64,000 nucleotides of DNA from Anaerococcus prevotii DSM 20548 (lineage in GTDB: Bacteria > Bacillota > Clostridia > Tissierellales > Peptoniphilaceae): contig NC_013171.1 of NCBI RefSeq assembly GCF_000024105.1, positions 1 through 64,000 of the forward strand, written 5' to 3'. This document shows, piece by piece, positions 44,266 through 52,661 of this stretch. Position 1 is the first letter of the stretch. Each line of letters begins with the position of its first letter. The notes under the pieces were generated by a model. That model had not been told where the DNA came from and ran no database searches. It was given only the letters and a program-made list of their open reading frames with translations. Made by a program: the position numbers and the translations under genes.

Positions 44266-44934
44266 ATGGAAAACAAAGAAATCTACGCTCACATAGACCA
44301 CACCCTATTGAAGGCTTTTGCTAAATGGGAAGATATAGAAAAGCTCTGTGATGAGGCAGTAAAATATCAAACGGCTTCAGTTTGTATCCCACAAACATAT
44401 ATAAAAAGAGTTAAGGAAAAATATGGTGATAAACTAACAATTTGTACAGTAATCGGCTTCCCTCTAGGATATAATCTAACAGAATCAAAGATAGTAGAAG
44501 CAGAACAATCCCTTGCCAATGGTGCAAGTGAGATAGATATGGTTGTAAATATCTCAGATGTTAAAAATGGAGACTACGAGAAGGTAGAAAAGGAGATAAG
44601 AGCTATCAAGGAAGCTATAGGAGATAAAATCCTTAAGGTGATTATCGAAACTTGCTATCTTACAGAGGAAGAAAAAATAGCTATGTGTGAAGCTGTTACC
44701 AAGGCAGGAGCTGATTACATCAAGACATCTACAGGCTTTGGTACAGATGGGGCTAGGATGGAAGATGTAATCCTATTTAAAGACCACATTGGAGAAAATG
44801 TTAAAATAAAAGCAGCTGGTGGAGTTAAAACAAAAGAAGACCTAGTAGCCTTTATAGAAGCAGGTTGCGACAGGATAGGAACAAGCTCAGCTATAAAGAT
44901 GCTTAAGGGCGAAGAAAATAAGTCAGATTATTAG
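44266..44934 (+). CDS. deoC: Deoxyribose-phosphate aldolase
   Basis: DeoC splits 2-deoxyribose-5-phosphate to glyceraldehyde-3-phosphate and acetaldehyde. The 222-residue TIM barrel has the start AHIDHTLLKA, VIGFPLGYN, EIDMVVNIS, KVIIETCYL with a conserved Lys and the Schiff-base Lys in YIKTSTGF. It heads the deo operon and is followed by deoB after 8 bp. Length is normal. Confidence 0.97.
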   Translation: MENKEIYAHIDHTLLKAFAKWEDIEKLCDEAVKYQTASVCIPQTYIKRVKEKYGDKLTICTVIGFPLGYNLTESKIVEAEQSLANGASEIDMVVNISDVKNGDYEKVEKEIRAIKEAIGDKILKVIIETCYLTEEEKIAMCEAVTKAGADYIKTSTGFGTDGARMEDVILFKDHIGENVKIKAAGGVKTKEDLVAFIEAGCDRIGTSSAIKMLKGEENKSDY

Positions 44935-44942
44935 AGGATCTT

Positions 44943-46118
44943 ATGAAAAATAAAAAGAGAGTATTTTTAATAGTTTTAGACTCTGTGGGCATAGGCGAAA
45001 TGCCAGATGCTCACAAATATGGCGATGAGGGTAGCAATACCCTTGCTGCTATTGTTAAAAGCGATAAATTTAAGGCAGATAATTTAGCAAAACTTGGATT
45101 TTTCAATATCGAAGGTGTTGATTGCAAGGAAGATGTATTAAATCCTATAGGATCTTTTGCAAGACTTGCCGAAGCTTCAAATGGCAAGGACACAACTACA
45201 GGTCATTGGGAGATGGCAGGCATCATTTCAGAAAAACCTTTCCCTACCTTCCCAAATGGTTTTCCAGAAGATTTTCTAGAAGAGTATTCTAAAAGAGTTG
45301 GTAGAAAGATTATCTGCAACAAGCCATATTCTGGAACAGAGGTTATTGAAGATTATGGTAAGGAACACTTGGAAACAGGAGCTCTTATAGTCTATACATC
45401 AGCAGACTCAGTCTTTCAGGTAGCAGGCCACGAAGATGTAGTTAGCCTTGAAGAATTATATCGCTGTTGTGAGATTGCAAGAGATATGCTTCAGGGAGAT
45501 TTGGCAGTAGGTAGGGTTATAGCAAGGCCTTTTGTAGGCGAGCTTGGTTCTTTTGAGAGAACTAGAAACAGACACGACTACGCCCTAACTCCAACAGGCC
45601 CAATCATTATGGATGATTTGGTAAAAAATGGCTATGACTCTATAGGAGTTGGCAAGATTTATGATATCTTCGCAGGGCAGTCAGTCCTTGAAACTTACAA
45701 GATGGAAGACAACATCGATGGAATGAATATAACCCTTGATTTGTGTGATAAGGATTTCAATGGCTTGTGCTTCGTAAATTTAGTTGATTTTGACATGATT
45801 TATGGTCATAGAAATGATGTAGATGGTTATGCCAAGGCCTTTGCTGATTTTGATAAGCAATTGGGAGAGATGCTTCCTAAACTTAGGGAAGATGACATTG
45901 TAATTATCACAGCAGATCATGGATGTGACCCATCAACCCCATCCACCGACCACTCCAGGGAATATGTTCCAATGTTAATTTTTGGAGATAAGATTAAATC
46001 TGGAGTTGACCTAAAGACAAGAAATACTTTTGCAGATATTGGAAAGACTATTGCCGATATATTTGAAATCGACTCAGCAATTCCAGGCGAAAGTTTTTAT
46101 GAAAAAGTTAAAAAATAG
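44943..46118 (+). CDS. deoB: Phosphopentomutase
   Basis: DeoB moves phosphate between C1 and C5 of (deoxy)ribose phosphates. The 391-residue alkaline-phosphatase-like enzyme has the N-terminal metal site VLDSVGIGEMPDA, the phospho-acceptor Thr region KDTTTGHWEM, TPTGPTI-like TPTGPIIMD, and ITADHGCDPSTPSTDHSREYVP. AGAGGATC lies before the ATG. Neighbours confirm a nucleoside-breakdown role. Confidence 0.97.
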   Translation: MKNKKRVFLIVLDSVGIGEMPDAHKYGDEGSNTLAAIVKSDKFKADNLAKLGFFNIEGVDCKEDVLNPIGSFARLAEASNGKDTTTGHWEMAGIISEKPFPTFPNGFPEDFLEEYSKRVGRKIICNKPYSGTEVIEDYGKEHLETGALIVYTSADSVFQVAGHEDVVSLEELYRCCEIARDMLQGDLAVGRVIARPFVGELGSFERTRNRHDYALTPTGPIIMDDLVKNGYDSIGVGKIYDIFAGQSVLETYKMEDNIDGMNITLDLCDKDFNGLCFVNLVDFDMIYGHRNDVDGYAKAFADFDKQLGEMLPKLREDDIVIITADHGCDPSTPSTDHSREYVPMLIFGDKIKSGVDLKTRNTFADIGKTIADIFEIDSAIPGESFYEKVKK

Positions 46119-46127
46119 GAGTGTTTT

Positions 46128-47330
46128 ATGAAATTGATCTTGAACCTTCTGGGTATAGTTATTGTAATAGGATTTATGTTTTTAATATCTATGAACAGGA
46201 AGGCTGTAAAAGTTAAGGGGATTTTCACAGCTCTTTTAGCTCAATTTATAATAGCAGGCCTTCTTGTGAAACTCCCTCAAGGAAGAGCGGCTATAGGAGC
46301 TGTTAGTAAGGCTGTAGAAAAGGTTTTATCCTATGGTAGCGAGGGAATCCAATTTGTTTTTGGATCTTTGGGAGATCCAGCAGCTGCATCAGGATATATA
46401 TTTGCCTTTCAAACCTTGACCAATATTATATTTATATCATCTTTAGTTGCAGTCTTGTTCTATACTGGAATTTTGGGTTTTGTAGTATCAAAGATAGGTT
46501 GGCTCATAGGAAAATTATTTAAAACATCAGAGGTTGAGTCCTTTGTAGCAGTTGCTAATATGTTCTTAGGTCAAACTGACTCACCAATCCTTGTAGCAAA
46601 ATATTTAAACTTCATGACAGAAAGTGAAGTAATGCTAGTCCTCGTTTCAGGAATGGGATCAATGTCAGTATCAATTATTGCAGGCTATGTTGCCTTGGGA
46701 ATCCCTATGGAATCCTTGCTTATAGCATCTACCATGGTTCCAGTTGGCTCAATCCTTCTATCCAAAATTGTATGCCCACAAACAGAGGAAATCCAAGAGC
46801 TCGGTGAAGTGAAGATGGACAGGAAGGGCAACAACGAAAACGTCCTAGATGCCTTGGCAAGTGGAGCCCTCGATGGAATGAATATGGCTATGGCAATAGG
46901 AGCAAGCCTTATAGCTATAATTTCTATAGTAGCTTTGATAAATGGGATTTTGGGCATATTTAATATTTCTTTGGAGACTATCCTATCTTATGTATTTGCA
47001 CCAATGGGTTACTTGATGGGACTTGAAGGTAAGGAAGTCTTTACAGCAGGTGAGCTTTTAGGTTCAAAATTAATCTTAAACGAATTCGTAGCCTTTGGCA
47101 AGCTTGGTCCAATGCTTGCTACTATGAGCGAGAGAACAGGTCTTATGCTTGCAGTATCTCTTGCAGGATTTGCTAATGTAAGCTCAATAGGAATTTGTAT
47201 ATCTGGTATATCAGTCCTATGTCCAGAAAAAAGACCTGTTCTTGCAAAGCTTGCCCTAAGGGCTATGATTGCGGGATTCTGTGTCAGCGTACTATCAGCT
47301 TTAATAGTTGGTATTTGGTTATTATTCTAA
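46128..47330 (+). CDS. nupC: Nucleoside:cation symporter (NupC/CNT family)
   Basis: The 400-residue protein is a concentrative nucleoside transporter with about 9-10 TM segments. Family blocks include QFVFGSLGDPAAASGYIFAF, VANMFLGQTDSPILVAKYL, LGSKLILNEFVAF and ANVSSIGICISGI. It is embedded in the deo operon (9-bp gap after deoB, 10 bp before the phosphorylase), which supports nucleoside uptake. AGGAG precedes the ATG. Confidence 0.94.
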   Translation: MKLILNLLGIVIVIGFMFLISMNRKAVKVKGIFTALLAQFIIAGLLVKLPQGRAAIGAVSKAVEKVLSYGSEGIQFVFGSLGDPAAASGYIFAFQTLTNIIFISSLVAVLFYTGILGFVVSKIGWLIGKLFKTSEVESFVAVANMFLGQTDSPILVAKYLNFMTESEVMLVLVSGMGSMSVSIIAGYVALGIPMESLLIASTMVPVGSILLSKIVCPQTEEIQELGEVKMDRKGNNENVLDALASGALDGMNMAMAIGASLIAIISIVALINGILGIFNISLETILSYVFAPMGYLMGLEGKEVFTAGELLGSKLILNEFVAFGKLGPMLATMSERTGLMLAVSLAGFANVSSIGICISGISVLCPEKRPVLAKLALRAMIAGFCVSVLSALIVGIWLLF

Positions 47331-47340
47331 AGGAGAAGAA

Positions 47341-48642
47341 ATGAGATTTATTGATATAATTGAAAAGAAAAAACTTAAAGAAGAACTAACAGATGAAGAA
47401 ATCCAATTTTTTATAGATGGAGTAACTGACGATTCAATCGAAGATTATCAAATAGCAGCCCTCCTCATGGCGATCAGGCTTAACGGCATGACAGAGCATG
47501 AGACAGCCAAGCTTGCAGAAGCTATGATGCACTCTGGAGATGTTATTGACCTATCAGAAATAGAAGGAATCAAATCTGACAAGCACTCAACAGGTGGTGT
47601 TGGAGATAAGACCTCAATGGCACTCGGTGCAATGGTTGCTGCTTGTGGCCTTAAGCTTGCCAAGATGAGTGGTAGGGGCCTAGGACATACTGGTGGAACC
47701 CTTGATAAACTAGAATCTATAGAAGGATTTAACATCTCCCTTACCGAAGAAGAATTCAAAAAGCAAGTAAACGAAATAGGCCTTGCCATAATTGGTCAAA
47801 CAGGAGACTTGGTCCCAGCTGATAAGAAGCTCTACGCCCTAAGGGATGTAACAGCAACAGTAGATTCGATTCCGCTAATTGCTTCATCAATTATGTCTAA
47901 GAAACTTGCTTCTGGATCAGATACCATATTACTCGATGTAAAATACGGTGAAGGTGCCTTCATGCACACAGTAGAAGATGCTAAGAAACTTGCCGAAGCT
48001 ATGATTTCAATCGGTAAGAAACTAGGCAAAAATACTATGGCCATGATTACAGATATGAACCAACCTTTAGGAAATACTATAGGTAATGCCCTTGAAGTAA
48101 GAGAAGCTATAGAGACTGTAAGGGGACATGGACCAAAAGACTTCACAGAACTTTGTATGTGTGCTGGGGAGATTATGCTCATGCAAGCAGACAAGGCAGA
48201 GACTAAAGAAGAAGCTAGAAAGATGTTAGAAGAAGCAATCTCATCTGGAAAAGCCTACGAAAAGCTAGAAAAAATGGTAGAATACCAAGGCGGAAATGTA
48301 GAACAAATCAGAAACACAGACCTCCTTCCTCAAGCGAAATTCAAGACAGAAATGTTATCTAAAGAAGAAGGCTACATTGAAAATATCCACTCAATGGGAC
48401 TTGGTATCCAAGCGATGAAGCTTGGAGCTGGAAGAGCTAAGAAAACTGACCCTATAAACTACGCTGTTGGTCTCGAGATGAATGCCAAAAAGGGCGACTA
48501 TGTCAAAAAGGGCGACCTTCTCTGTACAGTATATCACGACGAAGAATTAACAGAAGAGTGGAAAAAAGATTTCTATGATACCTTTACCTTTACAGACAAG
48601 GAAGTAGAGCCAATTCCAATAGTAGAAGAAATTTTAAAATAA
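47341..48642 (+). CDS. pdp: Pyrimidine-nucleoside phosphorylase
   Basis: This 433-residue enzyme cleaves thymidine/uridine with phosphate to the base and (deoxy)ribose-1-phosphate. Signatures include SDKHSTGGVGDKTSM, KMSGRGLGHTGGTLDKLE and the C-terminal PYNP domain (GLEMNAKKGDYVKKGDLL). ATG 47341 with AAAGGAG upstream is preferred to an in-frame start (47308) inside nupC. deoA (thymidine phosphorylase) is the other possible name. It ends the deo operon before a terminator. Confidence 0.95.
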   Translation: MRFIDIIEKKKLKEELTDEEIQFFIDGVTDDSIEDYQIAALLMAIRLNGMTEHETAKLAEAMMHSGDVIDLSEIEGIKSDKHSTGGVGDKTSMALGAMVAACGLKLAKMSGRGLGHTGGTLDKLESIEGFNISLTEEEFKKQVNEIGLAIIGQTGDLVPADKKLYALRDVTATVDSIPLIASSIMSKKLASGSDTILLDVKYGEGAFMHTVEDAKKLAEAMISIGKKLGKNTMAMITDMNQPLGNTIGNALEVREAIETVRGHGPKDFTELCMCAGEIMLMQADKAETKEEARKMLEEAISSGKAYEKLEKMVEYQGGNVEQIRNTDLLPQAKFKTEMLSKEEGYIENIHSMGLGIQAMKLGAGRAKKTDPINYAVGLEMNAKKGDYVKKGDLLCTVYHDEELTEEWKKDFYDTFTFTDKEVEPIPIVEEILK

Positions 48643-48652
48643 ACTTACAAGG

Positions 48653-48675
48653 ACCTCGCTCAGGCGGGGTTTTTA
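48653..48675 (+). terminator. Terminator of the deo operon
   Basis: CCTCGC (48654-48659) pairs with GCGGGG (48664-48669), loop TCAG, then TTTTT. The IS110 element lies directly behind it. Confidence 0.9.
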
Positions 48676-48739
48676 GTACCATAAATAGTGTAAGAAAGAA
48701 AATTATTTCTATCTTGCACTATTTTTGTATAATGAAGAT

Positions 48740-48885
48740 GTAGTATGACGAGGGGGTTTTAGGGTTAGAATATCCGTCATAAAAACTGTCAACTACCTCT
48801 TCATTATTCATATTCGATTAAGCAGGTTGGGCAAAACGTCCGTGTCACGAGCTAAAATGAGTGTAATGGTGCAGGTAGAAACTAC
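48740..48885 (+). ncRNA. Candidate IS110 bridge RNA
   Basis: TATAAT at 48728-48733 would start an RNA near 48740. Two stem-loops follow: TATGACG/CGTCATA (48744-48750 with 48775-48781) and CTACCT/AGGTAG (48792-48797 with 48873-48878). This fits the two-loop bridge RNA encoded before the transposase in IS110 elements. No -35 is obvious. Confidence 0.55.
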
Positions 48886-48910
48886 AAATCAAAAGAAAGA
48901 AGGTAATAAA

Positions 48911-50134
48911 ATGATATCTATAGGAATAGATATAGCAAAAGAAAAGTTTACAGTCTGTGCACTAGAACAAGGTAGCAAAATCATTTGGAAGCCTTTTGAT
49001 GTTCATCTTAACAAAACAAAAGTAGAAGAATTTTTAAAGAAACTAGATACGTTAAATGAAGAAGTAAAAATAATCATGGAAGCAACAGGTAAATATCATC
49101 TTCCAATCCTCTATGAATTAAAAGATAAAGAATATTTTGTAAGTGTAGTAAACCCTTTGAAAATGAAACAGTTTTGTAGAGTACTTAACTTTAGAAAAGC
49201 AAAAAATGATAACATAGATGCCATACAAATAGCAGAATATGGCTTGATGTACTGGAAAGAATTACAAGAATATAAAGTAGATTCAGAAAGTTTCAGAATT
49301 CTAAAAGAATTAAACAGATCCTATCAGCACTACATGGACTTAAGAATCAATCAAATGAACTTCATAGATCAAACAATAAGTCAAACATTTCCAGGAATAA
49401 AGAAATTAATACCACATGCTTCAGGAGACTTTTCAAAAGATAAACTATTAGACTTCTTAGAAATATGGTGGCACAAAGACCTAGTATTAGAAAAACCAGA
49501 AGAAAAATTCATAGAAGATTTTAAAAACTGGGCAAAAGAAAAGAGATACCATCCTAATGCTGATAAAGCTAAATCCATATACAAGCTCGCAGAGGAAAGT
49601 ATCTCAATTCAACCTTCTAATAGCTCATATATAAAGACTAGCATACAAGAAGGGATAGAATTGATAAAACATATAAATCAAATTCTACATACTATTTTAT
49701 CACAAATGATAGAAATTTCCGAGCCCTTAGAAGAATATCAAGAAGCAAAGAAATTCTCAGGAATATCAGATAAATTAGCAGTGCAAATTACAGCAGAATT
49801 TGGAGACTTATCAAAATTTAAAAACAAAAAAAGTTTAATATCATTTGTAGGAATAGATTCACCACCATATGAGTCAGGTAACTTCAAAGCGGATCAGAGA
49901 AAAATAACAAAAAGAGGCAATGCAATACTAAGAAAAGTAGGTTATCAAGCTATGAAATGCATGATGAGTGCAAAAGATACTGAAAATGATATATATCTGT
50001 ATATGGTAAAAAAAGAAAAAGATGGAAAGGCTAAGAAGATTTGTAAATTTGCAGGATTAAATAAATTCTTAAGAACCTACTATGCAAAAGTTATGGCATC
50101 AAAACAAGAAAAGAAGTTATTAAAAGTAGCCTAG
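48911..50134 (+). CDS. IS110-family transposase (DEDD recombinase)
   Basis: This 407-residue transposase has the N-terminal RuvC-like DEDD domain (Asp in SIGIDIAKEKF, Glu in MEATGKYH, Asp residues in KNDNIDAIQI) and the C-terminal Transposase_20 domain (FSGISDKLAVQITAEFGDLSKF, then PPYESGNFK with the candidate catalytic Ser, and RKITKRGNAILRKVGYQAMK). ATG 48911 with AGAAGG upstream is preferred to a 28-codon longer frame that would run through the RNA region. The gene appears intact, so the element may be active. Confidence 0.93.
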   Translation: MISIGIDIAKEKFTVCALEQGSKIIWKPFDVHLNKTKVEEFLKKLDTLNEEVKIIMEATGKYHLPILYELKDKEYFVSVVNPLKMKQFCRVLNFRKAKNDNIDAIQIAEYGLMYWKELQEYKVDSESFRILKELNRSYQHYMDLRINQMNFIDQTISQTFPGIKKLIPHASGDFSKDKLLDFLEIWWHKDLVLEKPEEKFIEDFKNWAKEKRYHPNADKAKSIYKLAEESISIQPSNSSYIKTSIQEGIELIKHINQILHTILSQMIEISEPLEEYQEAKKFSGISDKLAVQITAEFGDLSKFKNKKSLISFVGIDSPPYESGNFKADQRKITKRGNAILRKVGYQAMKCMMSAKDTENDIYLYMVKKEKDGKAKKICKFAGLNKFLRTYYAKVMASKQEKKLLKVA

Positions 50135-50158
50135 AATTAACATTGCTATAGTTAAAAC

Positions 50159-50188
50159 AAGCCGATTGTAAGCGGCTTATTTGTTGTG
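50159..50188 (+). terminator. Likely transposase terminator
   Basis: AAGCCG pairs with CGGCTT (50159-50164 with 50173-50178), followed by ATTTGTTG. Confidence 0.65.
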
Positions 50189-50317
50189 CTTAAATTTAAA
50201 CTCTAAATAACAAGTAGAAAAGTAAAATTAATTCGATTTTCTCCTTGACTTTTGTTAGCAGGTTTTCATCCTAATAACAAATCAAAAATAAGGTATATTA
50301 AAACAAAGGAGAAATAT

Positions 50318-51328
50318 ATGGAAATTGATTTACGAAGTAGGAACTTTCTTGATATGCAAGATTTTTCTGAGGAGGAGATTTTATATCTTATAGATTTGGC
50401 AGCTGAGTTTAAGAAGCTTAAGAAGGAGAAAAGGCCCCACAAGTATCTTGATGGACAAAACCTAATCCTTCTTTTTGAGGAAGCTTCTACCAGGACCAGA
50501 ACTTCCTTTGAGGTTGCCGCTTTTGATTTGGGAATGGGAGTAAGCCTTATAAATTCAAACTCAAGCAAGCTCGGCGAGAAGGAATCTATCGAAGATAGTA
50601 TCAATGTCTTCGATCGCTATTACGACGGTATAGTCTATAGGGGAAACAAGCAAGACATGCTAGAAAAACTTGTGAAGATGACAGAAGTTCCAATTTATAA
50701 TGCCATGACAGAAAAGACCCATCCAAGTCAGATGATTTCAGATATGCTTACCATAAGGGAAAAGTTCGGCTATCTTAAGGGACTTAATTTATTATATCTA
50801 GGATATCCCGGAGATATCATGCCTAACTCCCTATCCATAACCTGTGCTAAGCTTGGAATAAATTTCACAGCAGCAGGTCCTAGGAAATATTTCCCTAAGG
50901 AAGATTTTATAAGGCTTTCTAAGGATTTTGCGAAAGAGAGTGGGTCCCAGATTACTTATACAGAAGATTTGAATTTAGCTTTAGGAAAGGCTGACATAAT
51001 CTATACTGACATGTGGATTGCCCTAACAGAGGCAGACGACGTGCCTGTAGATAGGATTATGGATCTTTATCCTTATAGGGTCGATAGGGAAGTGATGGAT
51101 GAGACAAAGGATACTACGATATTTATGCATTGCTTGCCTGCCTTCCATGACAAAAAATCCAAGCTTGCCCAAAAGGTCCTTGCCAAACTTCCTAAGGATA
51201 TGGACTTCGATGGGATGGAAGTTACCGACGAAGTCTTTAGATCAGCGAAGTCTACAGTCTTCGATCAGACAGAAAACAGGATACCAGCTGTTAAGGCAAT
51301 CTTGTATTCAACTTTGAAATATGAGTAA
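50318..51328 (+). CDS. OTC-like carbamoyltransferase with altered ornithine site
   Basis: This 336-residue aspartate/ornithine carbamoyltransferase paralogue keeps the carbamoyl-phosphate motif (ASTRTRTSFE), HPSQM and HCLPAFHD. Compared with arcB in this window, the ornithine-binding Asn block (DCRNNMGNS) reads YPGDIMPNS and the SMG loop (DIWVSMG) reads DMWIALT, so the second substrate probably differs from ornithine. ATG 50318 with AAAGGAG is preferred to an in-frame start at 50252. It follows the IS110 element; no terminator separates it from the T-box leader. Putrescine, oxamate or other amine carbamoylation are possibilities. Confidence 0.85.
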   Translation: MEIDLRSRNFLDMQDFSEEEILYLIDLAAEFKKLKKEKRPHKYLDGQNLILLFEEASTRTRTSFEVAAFDLGMGVSLINSNSSKLGEKESIEDSINVFDRYYDGIVYRGNKQDMLEKLVKMTEVPIYNAMTEKTHPSQMISDMLTIREKFGYLKGLNLLYLGYPGDIMPNSLSITCAKLGINFTAAGPRKYFPKEDFIRLSKDFAKESGSQITYTEDLNLALGKADIIYTDMWIALTEADDVPVDRIMDLYPYRVDREVMDETKDTTIFMHCLPAFHDKKSKLAQKVLAKLPKDMDFDGMEVTDEVFRSAKSTVFDQTENRIPAVKAILYSTLKYE

Positions 51329-51362
51329 TTATATATTTTGACAAATAATTTATCAAAAATAT

Positions 51363-51391
51363 TTGACAAAGTCCATTTGAGCATGTATTAT
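51363..51391 (+). promoter_or_regulatory. Promoter of the T-box ABC operon
   Basis: TTGACA (51363-51368) and TATTAT (51386-51391) with a 17-bp spacer. A further TTGACA lies at 51338-51343. Confidence 0.85.
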
Positions 51392-51397
51392 CTAGTT

Positions 51398-51650
51398 AAA
51401 GAATAAATGTGATTACAGAAAGATAGTTTATATGAATTACTTAAGAGAAAAGACGGTTGGTGCAAGTCTTGTAAGGAGTATATACTTATTCCCTCTGTAT
51501 GCAGAATAGCCGAATCTAGTAAGCTATTACGGAAGCTACCGTTATCAGAAGCAAGGAGTTGATAGACTCTTGTCAAGGTAATCTTTAGATTATGAAATTT
51601 AGGTGGTACCACGAATACACTCGTCCTATACAGGGCGAGTTTTTTTGTTA
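51398..51650 (+). promoter_or_regulatory. T-box leader
   Basis: The leader has the stem I apical part (AAGAC-GGTTGGTGCAA-GTCTT near 51450-51471), the T-box core AGGTGGTACCACG (51601-51613) and a terminator (ACTCGTCC 51619-51626 with GGGCGAGT 51633-51640, then T7). The tRNA-acceptor bulge TGGT predicts discriminator base A. A candidate specifier TAC (Tyr) lies at 51483-51485; tryptophan (discriminator G) is less consistent. Uncharged tRNA should switch the transporter genes on. Confidence 0.9.
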
Positions 51651-51683
51651 GATAAAAGTCTATCGGAAATTATGGAGGATATA

Positions 51684-52652
51684 ATGAAAATTAAGAAAAT
51701 TTTAGGACTAATGTTGGCTATGACCTTACTAGGATCTTGTGGAAACAAGGCGAATGAAACAGAAAAAAGCACTGGAGAAGGATCAAGTGATAAGGCAAAG
51801 ATAGGAATTGTACAAATTGCAGATCACCCTTCCTTGGATGCAGCAAGAGAAGGCTTTATAGAAAAGCTCGATAGCGAAAATATTTCCTATGAGTTAATAG
51901 ATCATAGGGCAAACGGAGACCTTGCCCTAATCCCACAATTTGCGACAGACCTTAAGAATAAAGATGTTGACCTAATCTATACCATAGGCACACCAGCAGC
52001 CCAAGGAGTGGCCAATACCATAAAGGATAAGCCTGTTTTATTCGCAGCAGTAACAGACCCAGAAGGAGCAGGACTTAACGGAGAAAATATCACAGGAGTA
52101 TCTGATTATGTAGAAGCAGGAAAGCTTATAGATGACTTCCTAAGCCTATATCCAGACACCAAAGTATTCGGAACAATGTATAATACCAACGAGCAAAATT
52201 CCCAAGTGCAAATCGAAGCCTTGGAAAAGGCCCTAGAAGAAAGAGGCTTAAAGCTTGAAAAACAAGGAGTTTCATCCATAAACGACATTCCTCAAGCTAT
52301 AGCAAGCCTTAAGGGCAAAATCGACGCTATGGTTACAGTAACAGACAATGTCGTTGTAAATGCTATGCCAGTTATAAGCGAGGCCCTAGCCAAGGAAAAC
52401 ATCCCATCAATTGCCTATGACGAAGGAAGCGTTGAAAACGGAGCTTTGATGAGTGAGGGAGTTAATTACAGACAGCTTGGAAGTCAGGCAGGAGCTATGG
52501 CAGCGGAGATCCTTAAAAATGGGAAAAATGTCAAGGATATTCTTTACGAGAAGGCAGAAAATCTCAAAGTTCTTGTCAACACCAAGACTGCTGAGGCTTT
52601 GGGAGTAGACTTAGATAAAGATTTACTAAAGAATGCAGAAAAAATAGACTAA
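51684..52652 (+). CDS. Amino-acid-type ABC transporter substrate-binding lipoprotein (TrpX-like)
   Basis: This 322-residue lipoprotein (lipobox LLGSC) belongs to the ABC_sub_bind (TrpX) family: IGIVQIADHPSLDAAREGF, DLIYTIGTPAAQGVANTIKDKPVLFAAVTDPEGAGL and NYRQLGSQAGAMAAEIL. ATG 51684 with GGAGG upstream is preferred to a longer frame through the T-box. With the permease and ATPase genes it makes an aromatic or related amino-acid importer. The T-box points to an aminoacyl-tRNA signal. Confidence 0.93.
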   Translation: MKIKKILGLMLAMTLLGSCGNKANETEKSTGEGSSDKAKIGIVQIADHPSLDAAREGFIEKLDSENISYELIDHRANGDLALIPQFATDLKNKDVDLIYTIGTPAAQGVANTIKDKPVLFAAVTDPEGAGLNGENITGVSDYVEAGKLIDDFLSLYPDTKVFGTMYNTNEQNSQVQIEALEKALEERGLKLEKQGVSSINDIPQAIASLKGKIDAMVTVTDNVVVNAMPVISEALAKENIPSIAYDEGSVENGALMSEGVNYRQLGSQAGAMAAEILKNGKNVKDILYEKAENLKVLVNTKTAEALGVDLDKDLLKNAEKID

Positions 52653-52661
52653 GGAGAAGAA

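Larger units (their letters stand above)
48677..50264 (+). mobile_element. IS110-family insertion sequence (ends approximate)
   Basis: The element consists of a structured non-coding left region, an IS110-type transposase gene and a short right end. IS110 elements have no terminal inverted repeats, so the ends can only be estimated: the left end lies just after the deo terminator, and the right end near the AGCAGGTT at 50257-50264. A left hairpin AATAGTG.AAGA / TCTT.CACTATT spans 48684-48723. Confidence 0.75.

Noticed and set aside
48820-50264. AGCAGGTT pair as phage-type attachment sites or target duplication
   Set aside because: The first copy lies inside the element's RNA region, not at its end, and IS110 elements rarely leave duplications; I treat it as a possible guide match only.
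51398-51650. Tryptophan-specific T-box
   Set aside because: No TGG lies in the 3' side of stem I and the TGGT acceptor bulge fits discriminator A, not the G of tRNA-Trp.
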